DNA from: Dermatophagoides farinae
Lineage: Eukaryota > Arthropoda > Arachnida > Sarcoptiformes > Pyroglyphidae
Assembly: GCF_024713945.1 (NCBI RefSeq)
Contig: NC_134677.1
Location: 8,578,001 to 8,642,000, forward strand
Direction: 5' to 3'
Length of the DNA: 64,000 bases
Position numbers and translations under genes: made by a program. Below are positions 1 through 11,523 of the stretch, piece after piece. Each line of letters starts with the position of its first letter. Within the stretch, counting starts at the first letter, position 1. The notes beneath the pieces are model-generated. The model did not search any database, was not told the DNA's origin, and saw only the letters and a program-made list of their open reading frames with translations.

Positions 1-1825
1 CTAGTTATTATTATTTCTGGTGTTGATTCATAAATATCGAGATTTGTCAATGTTGATTTCTGTATACGGTACACACTAACACACACACACACACACGAAC
101 AAAGTGTATGATTGGATTTTTTTTAAAATTTTAAATCAAAGTTGAAAAAAATTGTGAAACTAACCAAAAAAAATAAAAATAATAATAAAATGGATCAGTG
201 ATTGATTATGCAATTTGTGTGTTCAGTTAGAAATCAACAAGTGTCACAAATGGAACAACAACAACAAAAAAATGTTTGCACTAATGCTAATGATGATGAT
301 GATGATGGTGGTTTAAACATTGTTTGACCATTAAATGATAAATTTTCTATTACTGCTATAGAAAATACGGACATATGAAAGAAATTAATCCACGAGAAAG
401 CATGTTGACCAAAAACTTGTTGAAACAAGATATGTGAGAAAAAAAACATAATCTGCCATTGAATTGTAGCAATTTCTTTGCAAAATGAACGAAAACAATT
501 CAAAGATAATTATAATGACGAAATGAAAGAGTCAATGGTAAAAAAAAACGAACAAAAAAAAGAGAGAGAAAAAGCCTGAATGAATGTGACTCTTTTTTTT
601 ATTTGTCCAAAAAATCCATCATCGTTATTATTATTATTTCAGGAACACGGCAGTATTTTTTTTTGTTTGTTTGTTTGAATTGAATATATGGAATATATTA
701 AACAACAAGTATATACTGGTCAAACTAACTCTCAAATCCATTTTTTTCTCTTTCTCTCTCTCGCTCTCTTTTTACATGATGATCTAAGATGGCGCCTTGT
801 GAAAAAATGAAAATGACATTATCGTATGAGAGAAAGAGGGAAAGAATGAAAATAATAGTGTATTTGAAATCTAGGAAACCATCAACATAATCATAATGGC
901 CCTGGTTATCAATGATGATGATAATAATGAATGAATGTATATTAGTAGGCCACTAGGACATATGGCAAGTGTGGATCCAATATATACAACTGATTTCTCT
1001 TAGAGGGGCTTGTTGAAAAAAAAAATAAAAATGTGCTTCTCATTCAATTTCATTCAAATCAAATCATGAATGAATGAGTGAATTCAAATTAAATTGAAAG
1101 AGAAAAAGAAAGAAATAGAAAAAAGAACGGGAAATGAAAATTGACTTTTAATGAAAAATAAAAAAAAATCACACACAAGGTTGAAATACAACGGGTTATG
1201 TGCATGTGTGTTTGATGATCATTGAAATAACCACCACCACCATCATCATCATCATCAAGTGAATGAGTGTGTGTGTTTCACTTTCAAGGGCCAATTGGAC
1301 ATGTTGTTCAATATGATAATTATCATTATCTATTGGTTTGCAATTTACAGATTTTACTATTTGTATATATGAATGTAATGGTCATTAATTTTATTTCATA
1401 TTCACCACTAATAACTAATCAATAATGATGATAATCGAAATAGTTTTTCTCATTTTTTTTTCTAGTGAAATCCTATGATCATTTTCTATTCACTATTGTT
1501 TTCGATATATTGCCATTAAGAGATATGTGCGTGTGTGTGAGAGAGAGTGGTTGGTTGGTTGGTGTTGGCGTCGATGTCATCATCATCGTCATTATTATTA
1601 TCATTTAAATTGATGACAATTTCTATAAATTTTTTTCACACATAAAAAAATATATAACAATCGATTCAACGAAGTAACGAAACGGAAAAAATAAAATGAT
1701 CTGGCCTGGCCTGAACGACCTGTTTTCGGAGAAATCAGAGGAGAAAAAAACTCAATTGTTGTCATTGTCAGCTCCAAATGATATATGGCTTAATTGTAAA
1801 TAGAAAAAAAACGTTCCCATACAAA
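1..1825. other. Left-hand spacer, no gene seen
   Basis: AT-rich spacer with short (CA)n, (GAT)n and A/T runs. I see no extended reading frame with recognisable protein similarity and no splice-supported exon. A CTCF-core-like word, AGATGGCGCC, lies at 787–796 (see findings). Everything else looks like ordinary low-complexity intergenic DNA. Confidence 0.6.
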
Positions 1826-2239
1826 AGTAAAATGTTTGAAACACGTGCTGCAAAGAGCAAACCTGTTGAATATCGAATTCTAGATGAATATTTCAATGAA
1901 TCTAAACCACAAAACAGTGGTCGATTTATATTTGTCTATTTACGTACCGATCCCGAAGTGATACGTAAACGAATTAGAAAAAGATAAAAACGAGAAGAGG
2001 AAATAATTTTAATGGTAAATTTAATTTAATTATGAAAACAAAACAAAACAAAAAAAAATTGATAATTTCCATTCAAATTGAATTTTTACATGAATCAATG
2101 TTTATCGATAAACCGGATACGATATGGAATCGATTGGTTGAAGATCCAGCTGTTATCTGTGTGGATGGCAATCAACACATTTGATATTGTTTATGAAAAT
2201 TTTCTTCATACCATACAAAAAATGGTTCAAACCATTTGA
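1826..2239 (+). pseudogene. Decayed deoxynucleoside kinase fragment (C-terminal half)
   Basis: The frame from about 1826 reads FETRAAKSKPVEYRILDEYF and then FIFVYLRTDPEVIRKRIRKR. This resembles the VEN..–EWF–VYLRT.PE segment of the thymidine kinase 2/dNK family, just before the LID region. A stop (TAA, 1985–1987) interrupts the expected basic motif, and KREEE follows directly, as in the LID loop REEE. About 50 bp of A-rich sequence follows. A second frame then continues with FLHESMFIDKP and DPAVICVDGNQHI, like the family's LHEEWLI and VLVIEAD segments. A third frame (FDIVYENFLHTIQ, stop 2237–2239) resembles the final helix. The P-loop exon is missing from the window. No GT–AG intron removes the lesions. 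I read this as a non-functional copy; an unusual multi-exon gene is much less likely. Confidence 0.6.
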
Positions 2240-5200
2240 TTGAATGGAAAATCATTCAAATGAACACCACCACCACCACTACCACATTTAGTCTTCTGTT
2301 CTCAAGGATTTTTTTAACAACATCATTTGATTTGATTGCCTATGTAATGGACAATTTTACTCACTACTATTGGTGGATAGGTAATATATTTTGTATTATT
2401 AAATTACTATACTAGACTTTTATGATGAAAACATGCGTCAACATTTTAATAAAATATATAAAATCAGTAAATAAATATATGTGGAAAAACCAGAGAAAAA
2501 AAACAAACGACATTTACTACAAAATCAAATATCACCTCACCTTTCAATATCATTAACCAACCAACATAAACAAACAAAAACAATTTCTATTTTATCAAAC
2601 GAAATGAAATGTTATGGGTCAACCGTAATACTACTTGTTTACAACAATGAAATTATTTAGTTCATTGTCATATTTAAAATGTTGTATATGATAAGACATC
2701 CTCTGCTTTCTACCTACCAATCATTAGGTTGGTGACATTTTGACAAACTGAGAAATAAGCATAGAGAGACCTTTATCAACCAGAAACAAAAAAAAATGAA
2801 GATGAGGTAAATGTTTGACAAAAAAAATATCAAATCAGTGAAAAAAAGCAATAAAAACTGATTTTTTCCTTGAATAAATTGAGGTAAAATATGATCATAC
2901 ACACACACACAGATGATGATGATTAATTTAGATGATATTCAATATTATTATGAAAAAAATCGACAATGACGACAAACAGTTTCTAGGCAGTTTCAAATGA
3001 TTGCTGTTGTTATTTGTATGGGTTTTCGATGATAACCAATGATGATGATGATAAAAATTGTCATAGTAATATATAAGCAAAATTGGATTCAGCATTTAAT
3101 ATATTATCATTAAAATGGGTGTTTCAATAGGTGTTTCAAAAACACACACACACACGGAGAGACATGAACAGAGCGGAAAAAGCTTTATCAACAAAAAAAA
3201 ACGACAACAACATCGATATATGACATGTTTATCATCATCCTGATCATCAAAAATGTAATGGACAAATGGACAACACAATACAATATACATAGATCAAAAT
3301 GGACACTGTAAAAACACAATGTTGTCTTGAATCAAAATGATCTGAATTTCGAAATCTTTCATCATTTTTTTTCCAACTACAAATGAACAAAAAAAATTTC
3401 CAAAAGAGAAAAAAAGTCTTATTCAACAACATTAACAACAACCAACCACACACACACACAACAATCATTATATTTTAGCCTTCGTGCGCGCCTATAGCAA
3501 CAAGGAGAACAAGTGTGTGTATGTGTGTTGTATATTTGGTTAATGATGATGATGGTAAAAAAAAATAGCTGTATCTTTCTCTCTTACTCAATGCGTGAAA
3601 ACTGAATCAAAGAAAAAAAAAATTTTTTTGGGTAAAGGTATTGTGTTTTTATTTTCTTAATAATAATAAAAAAAAAAAATACCAGATACAGAGATAACCA
3701 AATGTAGCAATCAATGGCGATCCATAAAAAATAAAAATTTCCACTACACTTACCGTTTCTATGATGTTTTTTTGTTTCTTGATTAAATGATGAAATTTTT
3801 TTTCAAGATGTAAACGAAATACAATATGGTTGATGATGGTGGTGGTTTATTTCAAATTTCCAACGAGAAAAAAACAATCGTGATTCAAAAAAAAAACTTT
3901 AATAAATGTAGATCAACTTGGTTGGCAATATCAATAAATCACAACAACATAGGTACATGAAGAAAATATATTCATAAATGATGACAATGTGATGATAATG
4001 ATGCAATCCTTAGATGAACTGATGCAATAATAAATGTTACATACACACACACACAAAACAAAAACAATTTTGGGTCAAATGTCAAGAATCAGTTGTTTTT
4101 GTTGACGTTTCTATATATTAGTATATATATCGTAGTAGCCAGTACAAATATGATCATGATTTATATATGGACCTGTAAATCTGTCAGTGTTTGTTGTTTA
4201 AATGAATGTCCAGAAAAAAAAACAATTTAATTTGATGAAAAATATATCAGTAAAAGAAACAAAAATTTTTTTTTTCACTGACAAAATCCTGGGTATTAAA
4301 GTGTTGTTGTTGTTGTTGTTATTGGTGGTGGTGGTGCTAGATCCATTCATTTCAATATGCAAATATAAAAAGATATTTGCGCTTACGCATGAACATAAAA
4401 AAAGATGATGATTGCAATAAGTAAAAAAAAATACAAGTTTTTCATTTTATTCACATTTTGTTTACATTCATCATCAACAGTAACAACAACAACAACAACA
4501 ACAACACGATTCGAATGTAAAAAGAGAGAAAGAGAAGGAGGGAGAAAAAGAAAAAATTCAAAACAATGATCAGCTGATGAACGCATGCGTTTCACTCTTC
4601 CTCTCTGATCACTTGTTTTTTTTTGCTTTCAAACAACAACAAAAACAACAATCAATCGATGGAAATGGTAAAATGTACAATTTCCAATCTGTCTTCCTCT
4701 GTCTATTTTTCTCTCTCCGAGATGATGTTATTATGATTGCTCCACCTTTCGATGCTAGTGGCTGAACTTTTTTTTAAGTTTGAATTCTATATATACTCAA
4801 GATATAGATAGATAGAGAGAAGAAAACGAAGGACAGTAAAAGGAGAGAGAGAGCCATTTTATATGCATGTTGTTGTTGTTGTCCATGGATCATGTGATTT
4901 CTATTTACAAACAAAAATGTCAGCCATTCGTTGGGCAAGCAAACAAGTAAAAGCTATAGCTGAATGAAATTAGCAAAAGAGAAAAATGGATGGATGGATG
5001 GAACTATCTAGTCAAGTCCAGTTTAAGTCAAGCCAAACCAAAAAAAAGAATGAAATTTTGTGTATCACACAACACAAAAGCGAAAAAATTAAAGGAACAA
5101 ACTAACTAACTATAAAACTCACCCTCATACAATACTCAATAGCTTCCTCATTCAATTCAATCATCATTTTTTCATCATAATGAACAGAAAACTGAAGACT

Positions 5201-5873
5201 AATATAATAATAACAAAAAAAAGAAGCAGCAGCAATGTTTCCTTGGTAACAATAATAACAACAACATGCAACTCTCTATTTTGACATGAATGCCATATAT
5301 TTTTTTTAAAATAAAATATTGGAGATTGGATTTAGTAAAAAGGGGACTCACATGATCATCGTCATCACCCATTATGACGATCATGGTGGTGTAGATGCTT
5401 TTTTAGCTGATTGATGCTGAAAATGTTTAGTGATAAATAGAAAAAAAAGATGAAAAAGCCAAAAATGAAAAACAAAGTTGATTCACCATTGTTAATAATG
5501 TGCATAACTGATAAACATTAATGCTGATGATGATAATTAGTTCTTGTTAAGCTTTATTCATTCCCGATAATTGATTTTATTAATCGGAAAAAAATTTTAA
5601 ATTTCTAAAACAAACAAAAAACAAAACGAAATAGAAAAAAAAACGCAGAATCTCGAATTTCGAACGGTCGTTTATCCTTGTTTCACGATTCGATTGACAG
5701 AAAAAAAAATCTACTGACCTGGCGCCATCTAGCCACCTAGAATGAAAAGACCAATTTTTGTAATCAATCATTCGAGTTGAATTTTTGTTTTTGAAAAAGT
5801 GAAATTTTTTTTAATTCAAATCAATTATTTAGAATTGTATACAAAGTTTTCAATTCGATTAAAAATTCAATCA
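2240..5873. other. Spacer between kinase relic and PSMD4
   Basis: No gene is recognisable on either strand. Reading frames here are short translations of A/T runs and microsatellites. A candidate poly(A) signal for PSMD4 (TTTATT on the plus strand, AATAAA on the minus) lies at 5576–5581. A CTCF-like site is present at 5721–5734. Confidence 0.55.
5721..5734 (-). promoter_or_regulatory. CTCF-core-like site downstream of PSMD4
   Basis: The plus strand reads GGCGCCATCTAGCC, so the minus strand reads GGCTAGATGGCGCC. This fits the core of the bilaterian CTCF consensus (YAGRKGGCRSY) at every position. It stands out as a GC-rich island in AT-rich flanking sequence, about 140 bp past the PSMD4 stop codon. 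Binding is inference; no flanking motif confirms it. Confidence 0.35.
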
Positions 5874-7055
5874 TCATTTCTTGTCATTGGAATCATCCGT
5901 ATCCATTGGTTCTTCTTTATCTTTTTTGTTTTTAGCTGAATTATCATCTTTATTCGTATCATTCTTGTTGGATGATGATGATGCTTGTAAACTCATTTGC
6001 ATTGCATATTGTATCTGTTCATCTTCGGTCATACGTGAAACATCCACTGGTTCAGAATCCATTGGTTCCAATGACATGGCCAATGCTTTTTCCAACATTT
6101 CTTCTTCATTAGAACCACCACCACCAGCAGCAGTAGTAGTAGTTTTCGCTGTTTCATTTGAATTTTTTGTATTCACAGTTTTCGAGGCATCATTATTTGC
6201 TGAAGATGATGATGTAGTGGTGGTGTTGGTAATGGCCGTGGATGAACTTTGTTCACCTGAAGATTGTCCACCTGAAGCTGATGTTGCAGCTGCTTGTTGT
6301 CTAGCTTCCTCTTCTTGTCGTTGTCGTTGTTCTTCCATTGAAACTCTTAAGGCCAATGCTAATTCTGGATCTTCATTTGGATCGATACCAAATTCAAAGC
6401 CAGTACCACCAAGACCAGCTGCACCTGAACCATCTTCGCCAAGTATAACTGGTGAACTGAACAATGCATCCGACAGTAATGAACCAGATGGTACTGTAAC
6501 CATATGTGATGATGTACCTTCCAATACTTTGATAAAAGCATATAGCTTATCTGTGTTCGATATTTCTTCACCAAAATTAACAATATCAACATTGACTTTT
6601 TCTTTTTTCAATTTTTTAGCAATCTTGATCAATTCTCTTTCCTCGGTTTCAACTGGTGATCCAATAAATGCTACGATTCGCATTTTATGATTTTTTCCTT
6701 GTCGATGTTTCAATGCAAGATGAGCAATCTTAATACCAGTCAATAGATTTGCTTCACCAGATATTTGTACTTGATGTAATTTACCAAGAACACGTCCAAC
6801 ATCGGTGGTTAATGTGGTCAACACCTGCGGATTACCGGCCATAGTTAACAATGCTACATTGTTCTCTGGATTTGATCGTAGTTTAGCATGGCAAACAAGT
6901 GATACGGCATCTTGTTGTGCTTGTAATCGTGATGGTACAAAATCACCATTACGCATAAATTCACTGTTATCCACGCTGTAAAAAAAAATTGAACAAATGA
7001 AATCAATAACAAATCAGAATAAAACTTACCAAACGATTGTACTTTCAAGAACCAT
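5874..7055 (-). CDS. PSMD4: 26S proteasome ubiquitin receptor, Rpn10/S5a
   Basis: Rpn10 is a ubiquitin receptor of the 26S proteasome regulatory particle, in cytosol and nucleus. Exon 1 (7055–7030) encodes MVLESTIV plus two bases. A 54-bp GT–AG intron follows (7029–6976). Exon 2 (6975–5874) completes the [13 protein letters not shown] start typical of the family. The product is 375 residues; human PSMD4 has 377. Residues 1 to about 190 form the von Willebrand A domain ([26 protein letters not shown]). Three ubiquitin-interacting motifs follow: one near 209–228 ([15 protein letters not shown]), one near 299–313 ([10 protein letters not shown]) and one near 324–337 ([11 protein letters not shown]). 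The linker is rich in Ser/Thr/Asn and the tail is acidic and lysine-rich. The start codon is 355 bp from the divergent RPL26 start. The gene appears intact. Confidence 0.95.
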
Positions 7056-7410
7056 TTTTGTTTCAAAAAAAAAATTTCAGCTAAATCAAGCTTTATTGAG
7101 TTAATGTGACAGATGAAAAATGGATAAAAAACAAAAAATATTTTCTGCTGATTCACAGCCAGACAAATTCATAGAATATGTATCCAAAAAAAACCGTGTA
7201 TAACACGCAAAAATTAAAACGTTGTTTATAAATGGTCCCCCAAATCACACTAGCTAGCGCGAGCATGTGCAGCATACATTTGTTCAATAAAAGAATCGCT
7301 GACTTCCTTTTTGTTCAGGCTTCTGTGTGTGTGTTTGTGTGTTTGTGGCACATGTTTTTCTTTTTGTTGACCAAAAAATTTTAATTTTCGATATATTCTC
7401 ATCGTAAAAA
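7056..7410. promoter_or_regulatory. Divergent promoter region, PSMD4 / RPL26
   Basis: The 355-bp spacer separates two start codons pointing away from each other. It must hold both promoters and 5' leaders. A pyrimidine-rich word, CTTCCTTTTTGT, at 7303–7314 is a likely terminal-oligopyrimidine start region for RPL26, giving a leader of about 108 bp. A short GC-richer patch (ctagctagcgcgagc, 7250–7264) sits between them. No clear TATA box was picked out. Confidence 0.55.
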
Positions 7411-7988
7411 ATGGCTAAAATGAACAAATTGATTTCCTCTTCAAGAAGAAAGGCACGTAAACGTCATTTTAATGCTCCATCGCATATTCGTCGCCGTATT
7501 ATGAGCTCACCATTGAGCAAAGATTTACGACAAAAATACGGTGTTCGATCGATGCCCATCCGAAAAGATGATGAAGTTCAGGTATGTATTTTTGTCTAAA
7601 AATTTCATCTAATAAAAAAAACTACCCATTTCTGTGCATACAAAAAAGGTTGTTCGTGGACATTTCAAAGGCACACAATTTGGCAAAGTTGTCACTGTTT
7701 ATCGTTCCAAATATGTTGTCTATATTGAACGTGTTCAACGTGAAAAAGCCAACGGTGCCACCGTTTATGTTGGTATTCATCCATCAAAGGTATTTTTATT
7801 CAAAATTCATTGTTAAATTTTTAACACATGAGGTTTTCCAAAACACTTTACAGGTTTTAATTGTCAAATTGAAAATGGATAAAGATCGTAAAAAGATTTT
7901 GGATAGGCGTGCTGCCGGTAAACGTATCGCCGAAGGAAAAGCAAAAGGAAAACATACAGAAGAATCTGTAGCAATGGAAACTTCTTAA
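7411..7988 (+). CDS. RPL26: 60S ribosomal protein L26 (uL24)
   Basis: L26/uL24 is a large-subunit ribosomal protein near the polypeptide exit tunnel. Exons are 7411–7581, 7649–7789 and 7854–7988, all joined in phase 0 across GT–AG introns of 67 and 64 bp. The 148-residue product is close to the animal length of about 145. Diagnostic segments are [20 protein letters not shown] near the N-terminus, [16 protein letters not shown] at the end of exon 1, and the KOW-type [18 protein letters not shown] across the first junction. The start ATG directly precedes [16 protein letters not shown], which is slightly different from the usual M-K-F/L-N-P start. An AATAAA signal lies at 8025–8030. The gene ends 134 bp from the stop codon of the convergent RPL13A. 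Confidence 0.96.
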
Positions 7989-8122
7989 ATCTTTTTTTCA
8001 TTTGAAAACAAACCTTATTTTGCAAATAAACCAATTTTCAAAAAAAACAATTGTTTTTCAATTTGAAAAAAATTTTATTTTTTATTTGTTAAAAAATGAA
8101 AAAATCGTCATTCATTCATTAA
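7989..8122. terminator. Shared 3' region of RPL26 and RPL13A
   Basis: The two stop codons face each other across 134 bp. AATAAA at 8025–8030 serves the plus strand, and TTTATT at about 8074–8079 gives AATAAA on the minus strand. The two 3' UTRs must be short or overlap. A/T runs surround both signals. Confidence 0.6.
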
Positions 8123-8740
8123 TTAAACTTCATAACCATAAGAAGTGATCACTTCACGTAAAGCCGTTGTTCTATCGGCTACCATTTTCTTGGCTTGCAA
8201 ACGAAGTTTTGATTCGGTCATTTTTCGATTATGATGTAAACTGGCTTTAGCCTTGCGTTTCATTTCCAATGTTTCGATAACTTTTTGATATTTCCAACCA
8301 ACTTCATGCGATAATCGGCCCACTGAACAATATTTACGGCGTGGATTCAAACGAAGAATTCGCAATGCAGCTGGAACAACCAGACGTTTTTTCTTATCGA
8401 ACGGTGGCGGTATACCTTCACATACACGAAGACGTTCGAGTGCCAAATCACCACGTTTAGTTTTATGCGGCAACATACCACGAACGACACGCCAGAAAAT
8501 TTTCGATGGTGCACGGAAATGATATGGACCACGTGCAGGATTTACATTACATTTTTTACGTAAAAATGCCAAATATTTGAGTTTATTTCGGTAAAAGCTA
8601 CCCGAAATGTTGATTCCTTCACAACGGACAACAATAATTTTTTGTCCTTGCAACAATGATTTTGCAACGATAGAAGCAAGTCGACCAAGAAGATGACCAC
8701 GACCATCGATAATCAAAGCTTTATTCTTGAAACCAGGCAT
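8123..8740 (-). CDS. RPL13A: 60S ribosomal protein L13a (uL13)
   Basis: L13a/uL13 is a large-subunit ribosomal protein. The 205-residue frame has no intron, which contrasts with the split genes around it; the human protein is 203 residues. The sequence runs from [20 protein letters not shown] through [23 protein letters not shown]-like [14 protein letters not shown] and the conserved [11 protein letters not shown]. It then continues through the basic C-terminal helix ([14 protein letters not shown]). A polypyrimidine word identical to that of RPL26 lies on the minus strand at 8838–8827, about 98 bp upstream of the ATG. The gene is head-to-head with CWF19L2. An intronless copy could be a retrogene, but it is intact and has its own promoter-like context. 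Confidence 0.96.
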   Translation of the reverse strand: MPGFKNKALIIDGRGHLLGRLASIVAKSLLQGQKIIVVRCEGINISGSFYRNKLKYLAFLRKKCNVNPARGPYHFRAPSKIFWRVVRGMLPHKTKRGDLALERLRVCEGIPPPFDKKKRLVVPAALRILRLNPRRKYCSVGRLSHEVGWKYQKVIETLEMKRKAKASLHHNRKMTESKLRLQAKKMVADRTTALREVITSYGYEV

Positions 8741-9001
8741 TTTTGGAACACAAAATCAATTAGAAACAATGAAACAGAAAAAAAATCCAGAATACACGAG
8801 TCAAACACACACTCACACAGCAAAACACAAAAAGGAAGAGCTGCACACGTTGAAAACATTTTTGATTGTATCGATTGTTCAAAAAAAGTATCGATATTTG
8901 AGCGGCGACTATTTTCATATTTATTTGTTGTTCGGATCAAAATAGACAACAACAAAATCAAATTGAATTTTTTATTTACAAACAAACAAACAAACAAAAA
9001 T
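8741..9001. promoter_or_regulatory. Divergent promoter region, RPL13A / CWF19L2
   Basis: A 261-bp spacer lies between two divergent start codons. On the minus strand CTTCCTTTTTGT (8838–8827) is the candidate transcription start region of RPL13A. The reading frame of CWF19L2 stays open upstream through this spacer (from 8693), but the conserved start is the ATG at 9002, so I treat the upstream extension as non-coding. Confidence 0.55.
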
Positions 9002-10623
9002 ATGGGTAAACATAAACATAAAAGTAAATCTAAAAAAATAAAAAAACATAAAAACTCCAAATACGATAAATCATCAGATTCTGATTCAGATGATTCTGCT
9101 GCTGAGATTGTATGGACCGAATCTGTATGTGATAATGAAGTTCAAGCCAAAGAATCTATCAATAATGATCAAGGTGAAGATTTATTTGATTTTATAACGA
9201 AAACTTCGAAAAATAACACGACAAAACAAACTGTTGCTGATAAGAATAAAAACGAAATCGCCAACAACGAACAACGGATTCGGTATTCACGTGAATTGAA
9301 TAGCTTTTTTCGTGATGATATCAACAAACGATTCATTGATGATCCAGATGAATTGAAAAAGATTCATGAATCTCAGAATGAAGAACAAGTTGAAAAAGAA
9401 GAAGAAGAACCCGAAGAAGGTGACGAGAATGTCAGCGATGCTGAATTGAATTCTTTAAATGCTAAATTATTGAAAGCAAAAATGCTTGGCAATACCGAAT
9501 TGGCCAATGAATTGAAAGCGAAACTTGATCAATTAAAACGTACAAAATCTACAAAATCCGTTAAATATGTAAATAAAACCATCAAACAAAAGGACGAAAA
9601 AACCGAAGATTCAATGTCTGTGAAAGAATTGTATCTAAAAACGAAAAACATAACAGCACGTGAAGAAGCAATGCGTTTTGTGGCTACAACATCGAAAATT
9701 CGTACCACCGATGATGAATATGACGGTGTTCGTGGCGCAAAAAAAGCTAAATTCGATACCGTTGGTTTTGAACGAATTCGTTTTACCGCCAGCAACAATG
9801 ATGATTATAAATGTGATTGGTGTTTGGAATGTCGAAAAGCGAATCGTCATTTGATATTGAAATTTCCCGAACAATTATCGCATTGTTATGCAACATTAAC
9901 ATCATATAAACCATTGATCAATAATGTTTGTATGATTGTATCAAGAAATCATTCTTACAAATGTAGCCTAGAAGCTGATCAAGATAGTTGGACAGAAATA
10001 CGACAAATGATGCGAAAATTATCTGGATTTTTCAACAATTACTACAACTGCATCACAGTATTTATGGAGACATTTTTCGTGAATAAAAAACGAAATCAAA
10101 ATCTATCCAATCATCATTTTGTCATTGAATGTTATCCGATTAAAAAACGTTTCGAAACCGATGCTAAAATCTATTTCCATGTATGTATCATTCATCATGT
10201 GTAGTTGATAATATGATGAAATTGATTGAAATTTTCTTTCTTCTTTTTTTTGACGAAAATAGAAAGCTATACTAGATTGTGAACAAGAATGGTCGATTAA
10301 TAAAAAATTGATTAAATTGGAAAAAAATCCAATTACACGAAAATTACCGAAAGGTTTAGCCTATTTTTGGGTTAGCATTGGTCCAGATTTCGATGGTTAT
10401 GGTCACGTTATCGAAGATGAAGATTATTTTGATAGAAATTTTGGAAAGGTAAAGTTTTCACAATTCAAATATTGATTAAATGTTAATCACATTTTTCAAA
10501 CAGGATATAATATTCGGAATGTACGATGTTCAGCCTCGATTAAAATCAAGAAATGAAAATTATGATGAACAAATGAAACGGATAAAAGAATTGAAAACAA
10601 AATGGAACGACGATCACACATGA
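9002..10623 (+). CDS. CWF19L2: CWF19-like protein 2, spliceosome-associated
   Basis: CWF19L2 is the metazoan relative of yeast Cwf19/Drn1, associated with late spliceosome and lariat handling in the nucleus. Exons are 9002–10180, 10263–10448 and 10504–10623, all phase 0, giving 494 residues. The N-terminal part is Lys/Ser/Asp-rich (MGKHKHKSKSKK; SSDSDSDDS) and charged, with a conserved YSRELNSFFRDDINKRF-type segment. From about residue 268 come the CwfJ C-terminal domains 1 and 2: CDWCLECRKANRHLIL, INNVCMIVSRNHSYKCSL, NHHFVIECYPI, KGLAYFWVSIGPDFDGYGH and FGKDIIFGMYD. Human CWF19L2 is near 890 residues, so this copy has a short N-terminal region; the catalytic-like half is complete. The start at 9002 is chosen for its basic KHKHKSK opening. 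Confidence 0.9.
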
Positions 10624-11523
10624 TGATTGATTGATTGATTTTTTTTTAATTTATAATGATTTTGTACCACAATTCCAAAAAAACATAAAATTTTTTTTCT
10701 ATTTTATAGATTGCAAGTATTTTTTTGTAACTTTCCACATATGAATTTGGTTCCATTTTTATTGATTTGAATTTGAAAATGTTTTTCTTTTCCAAATTTT
10801 TTGTTTTTATTATCAAAATAATAATAATTCATCAACATTTTTTTTATAAATTGATTCAAATTACATACTAATGCTTCATAGTGGTATATTATATTTAGTT
10901 TAGAATTCTAAAATGGAAAAAAATCTGTTGAAAATTAGAATTGAAATCAAAAAAAAAAAAAAAAAAACTAAAATCGATGAATGAATACACATGTTTGAAT
11001 GAAAAACAGTAAAAAAAATCACACATTTTGAATTATAATGAGATGGAAAGAGATTTATATATAAAAAATAAAATAAAATAATGATGATGATGATGATTGA
11101 CATTCGAAAAAAATAGTAATATACTTTATGAATGAACCAATGATGATGATGATTTTATCTAATAATCTCACTATTTCTATATATAGATAACAATGGTATA
11201 TAATAATAATCGCTAAATGAATGTGAAATGTAAAAAATGAGATTCGTGAAAAAAAATATTAATGATGATGATGATGAGATGCTTATGGAACAATGATAAT
11301 GTTCAAAAAAAAGTGTAATATTGATTGTGTTTGTTTCAAAGTGATCAACACATTTGAAAATTACACATTGATTTCTATGAAGAAAAACAATTCATAATGA
11401 TGATAAAATCACTACCGTATTGATTAAAAATGACTGAATAAATGGTTTAAAAAAATGATGATAAAATCAGTGTGTGTGTGTGTGCGAATTTGTTTGTCCT
11501 GTCATTCATTTTGATTCTTAAAA
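10624..11523. other. Spacer between CWF19L2 and the secreted-protein gene
   Basis: The genes on either side point towards each other. The stretch holds their 3' UTRs, A/T runs and short (GAT)n and (GT)n tracts. I see no further coding sequence. Confidence 0.6.

Noticed and set aside
1826-2239. Functional deoxynucleoside kinase gene
   Set aside because: A stop inside the LID region, an A-rich insertion without AG acceptor, a later frame change and no P-loop exon in view.
5881-6690. 269-codon plus-strand frame over PSMD4
   Set aside because: Antisense of the PSMD4 exon. Its composition is the mirror of the UIM and linker region, and there is no domain signal.
7584-7988. 134-codon frame through RPL26 introns
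   Set aside because: It reads intron 1, an out-of-frame exon 2 and intron 2 before entering exon 3. The three-exon model gives an exact L26 protein.
8693-9001. Upstream extension of the CWF19L2 frame
   Set aside because: It overlaps the RPL13A start region and has no family similarity. The conserved basic opening begins at the ATG at 9002.
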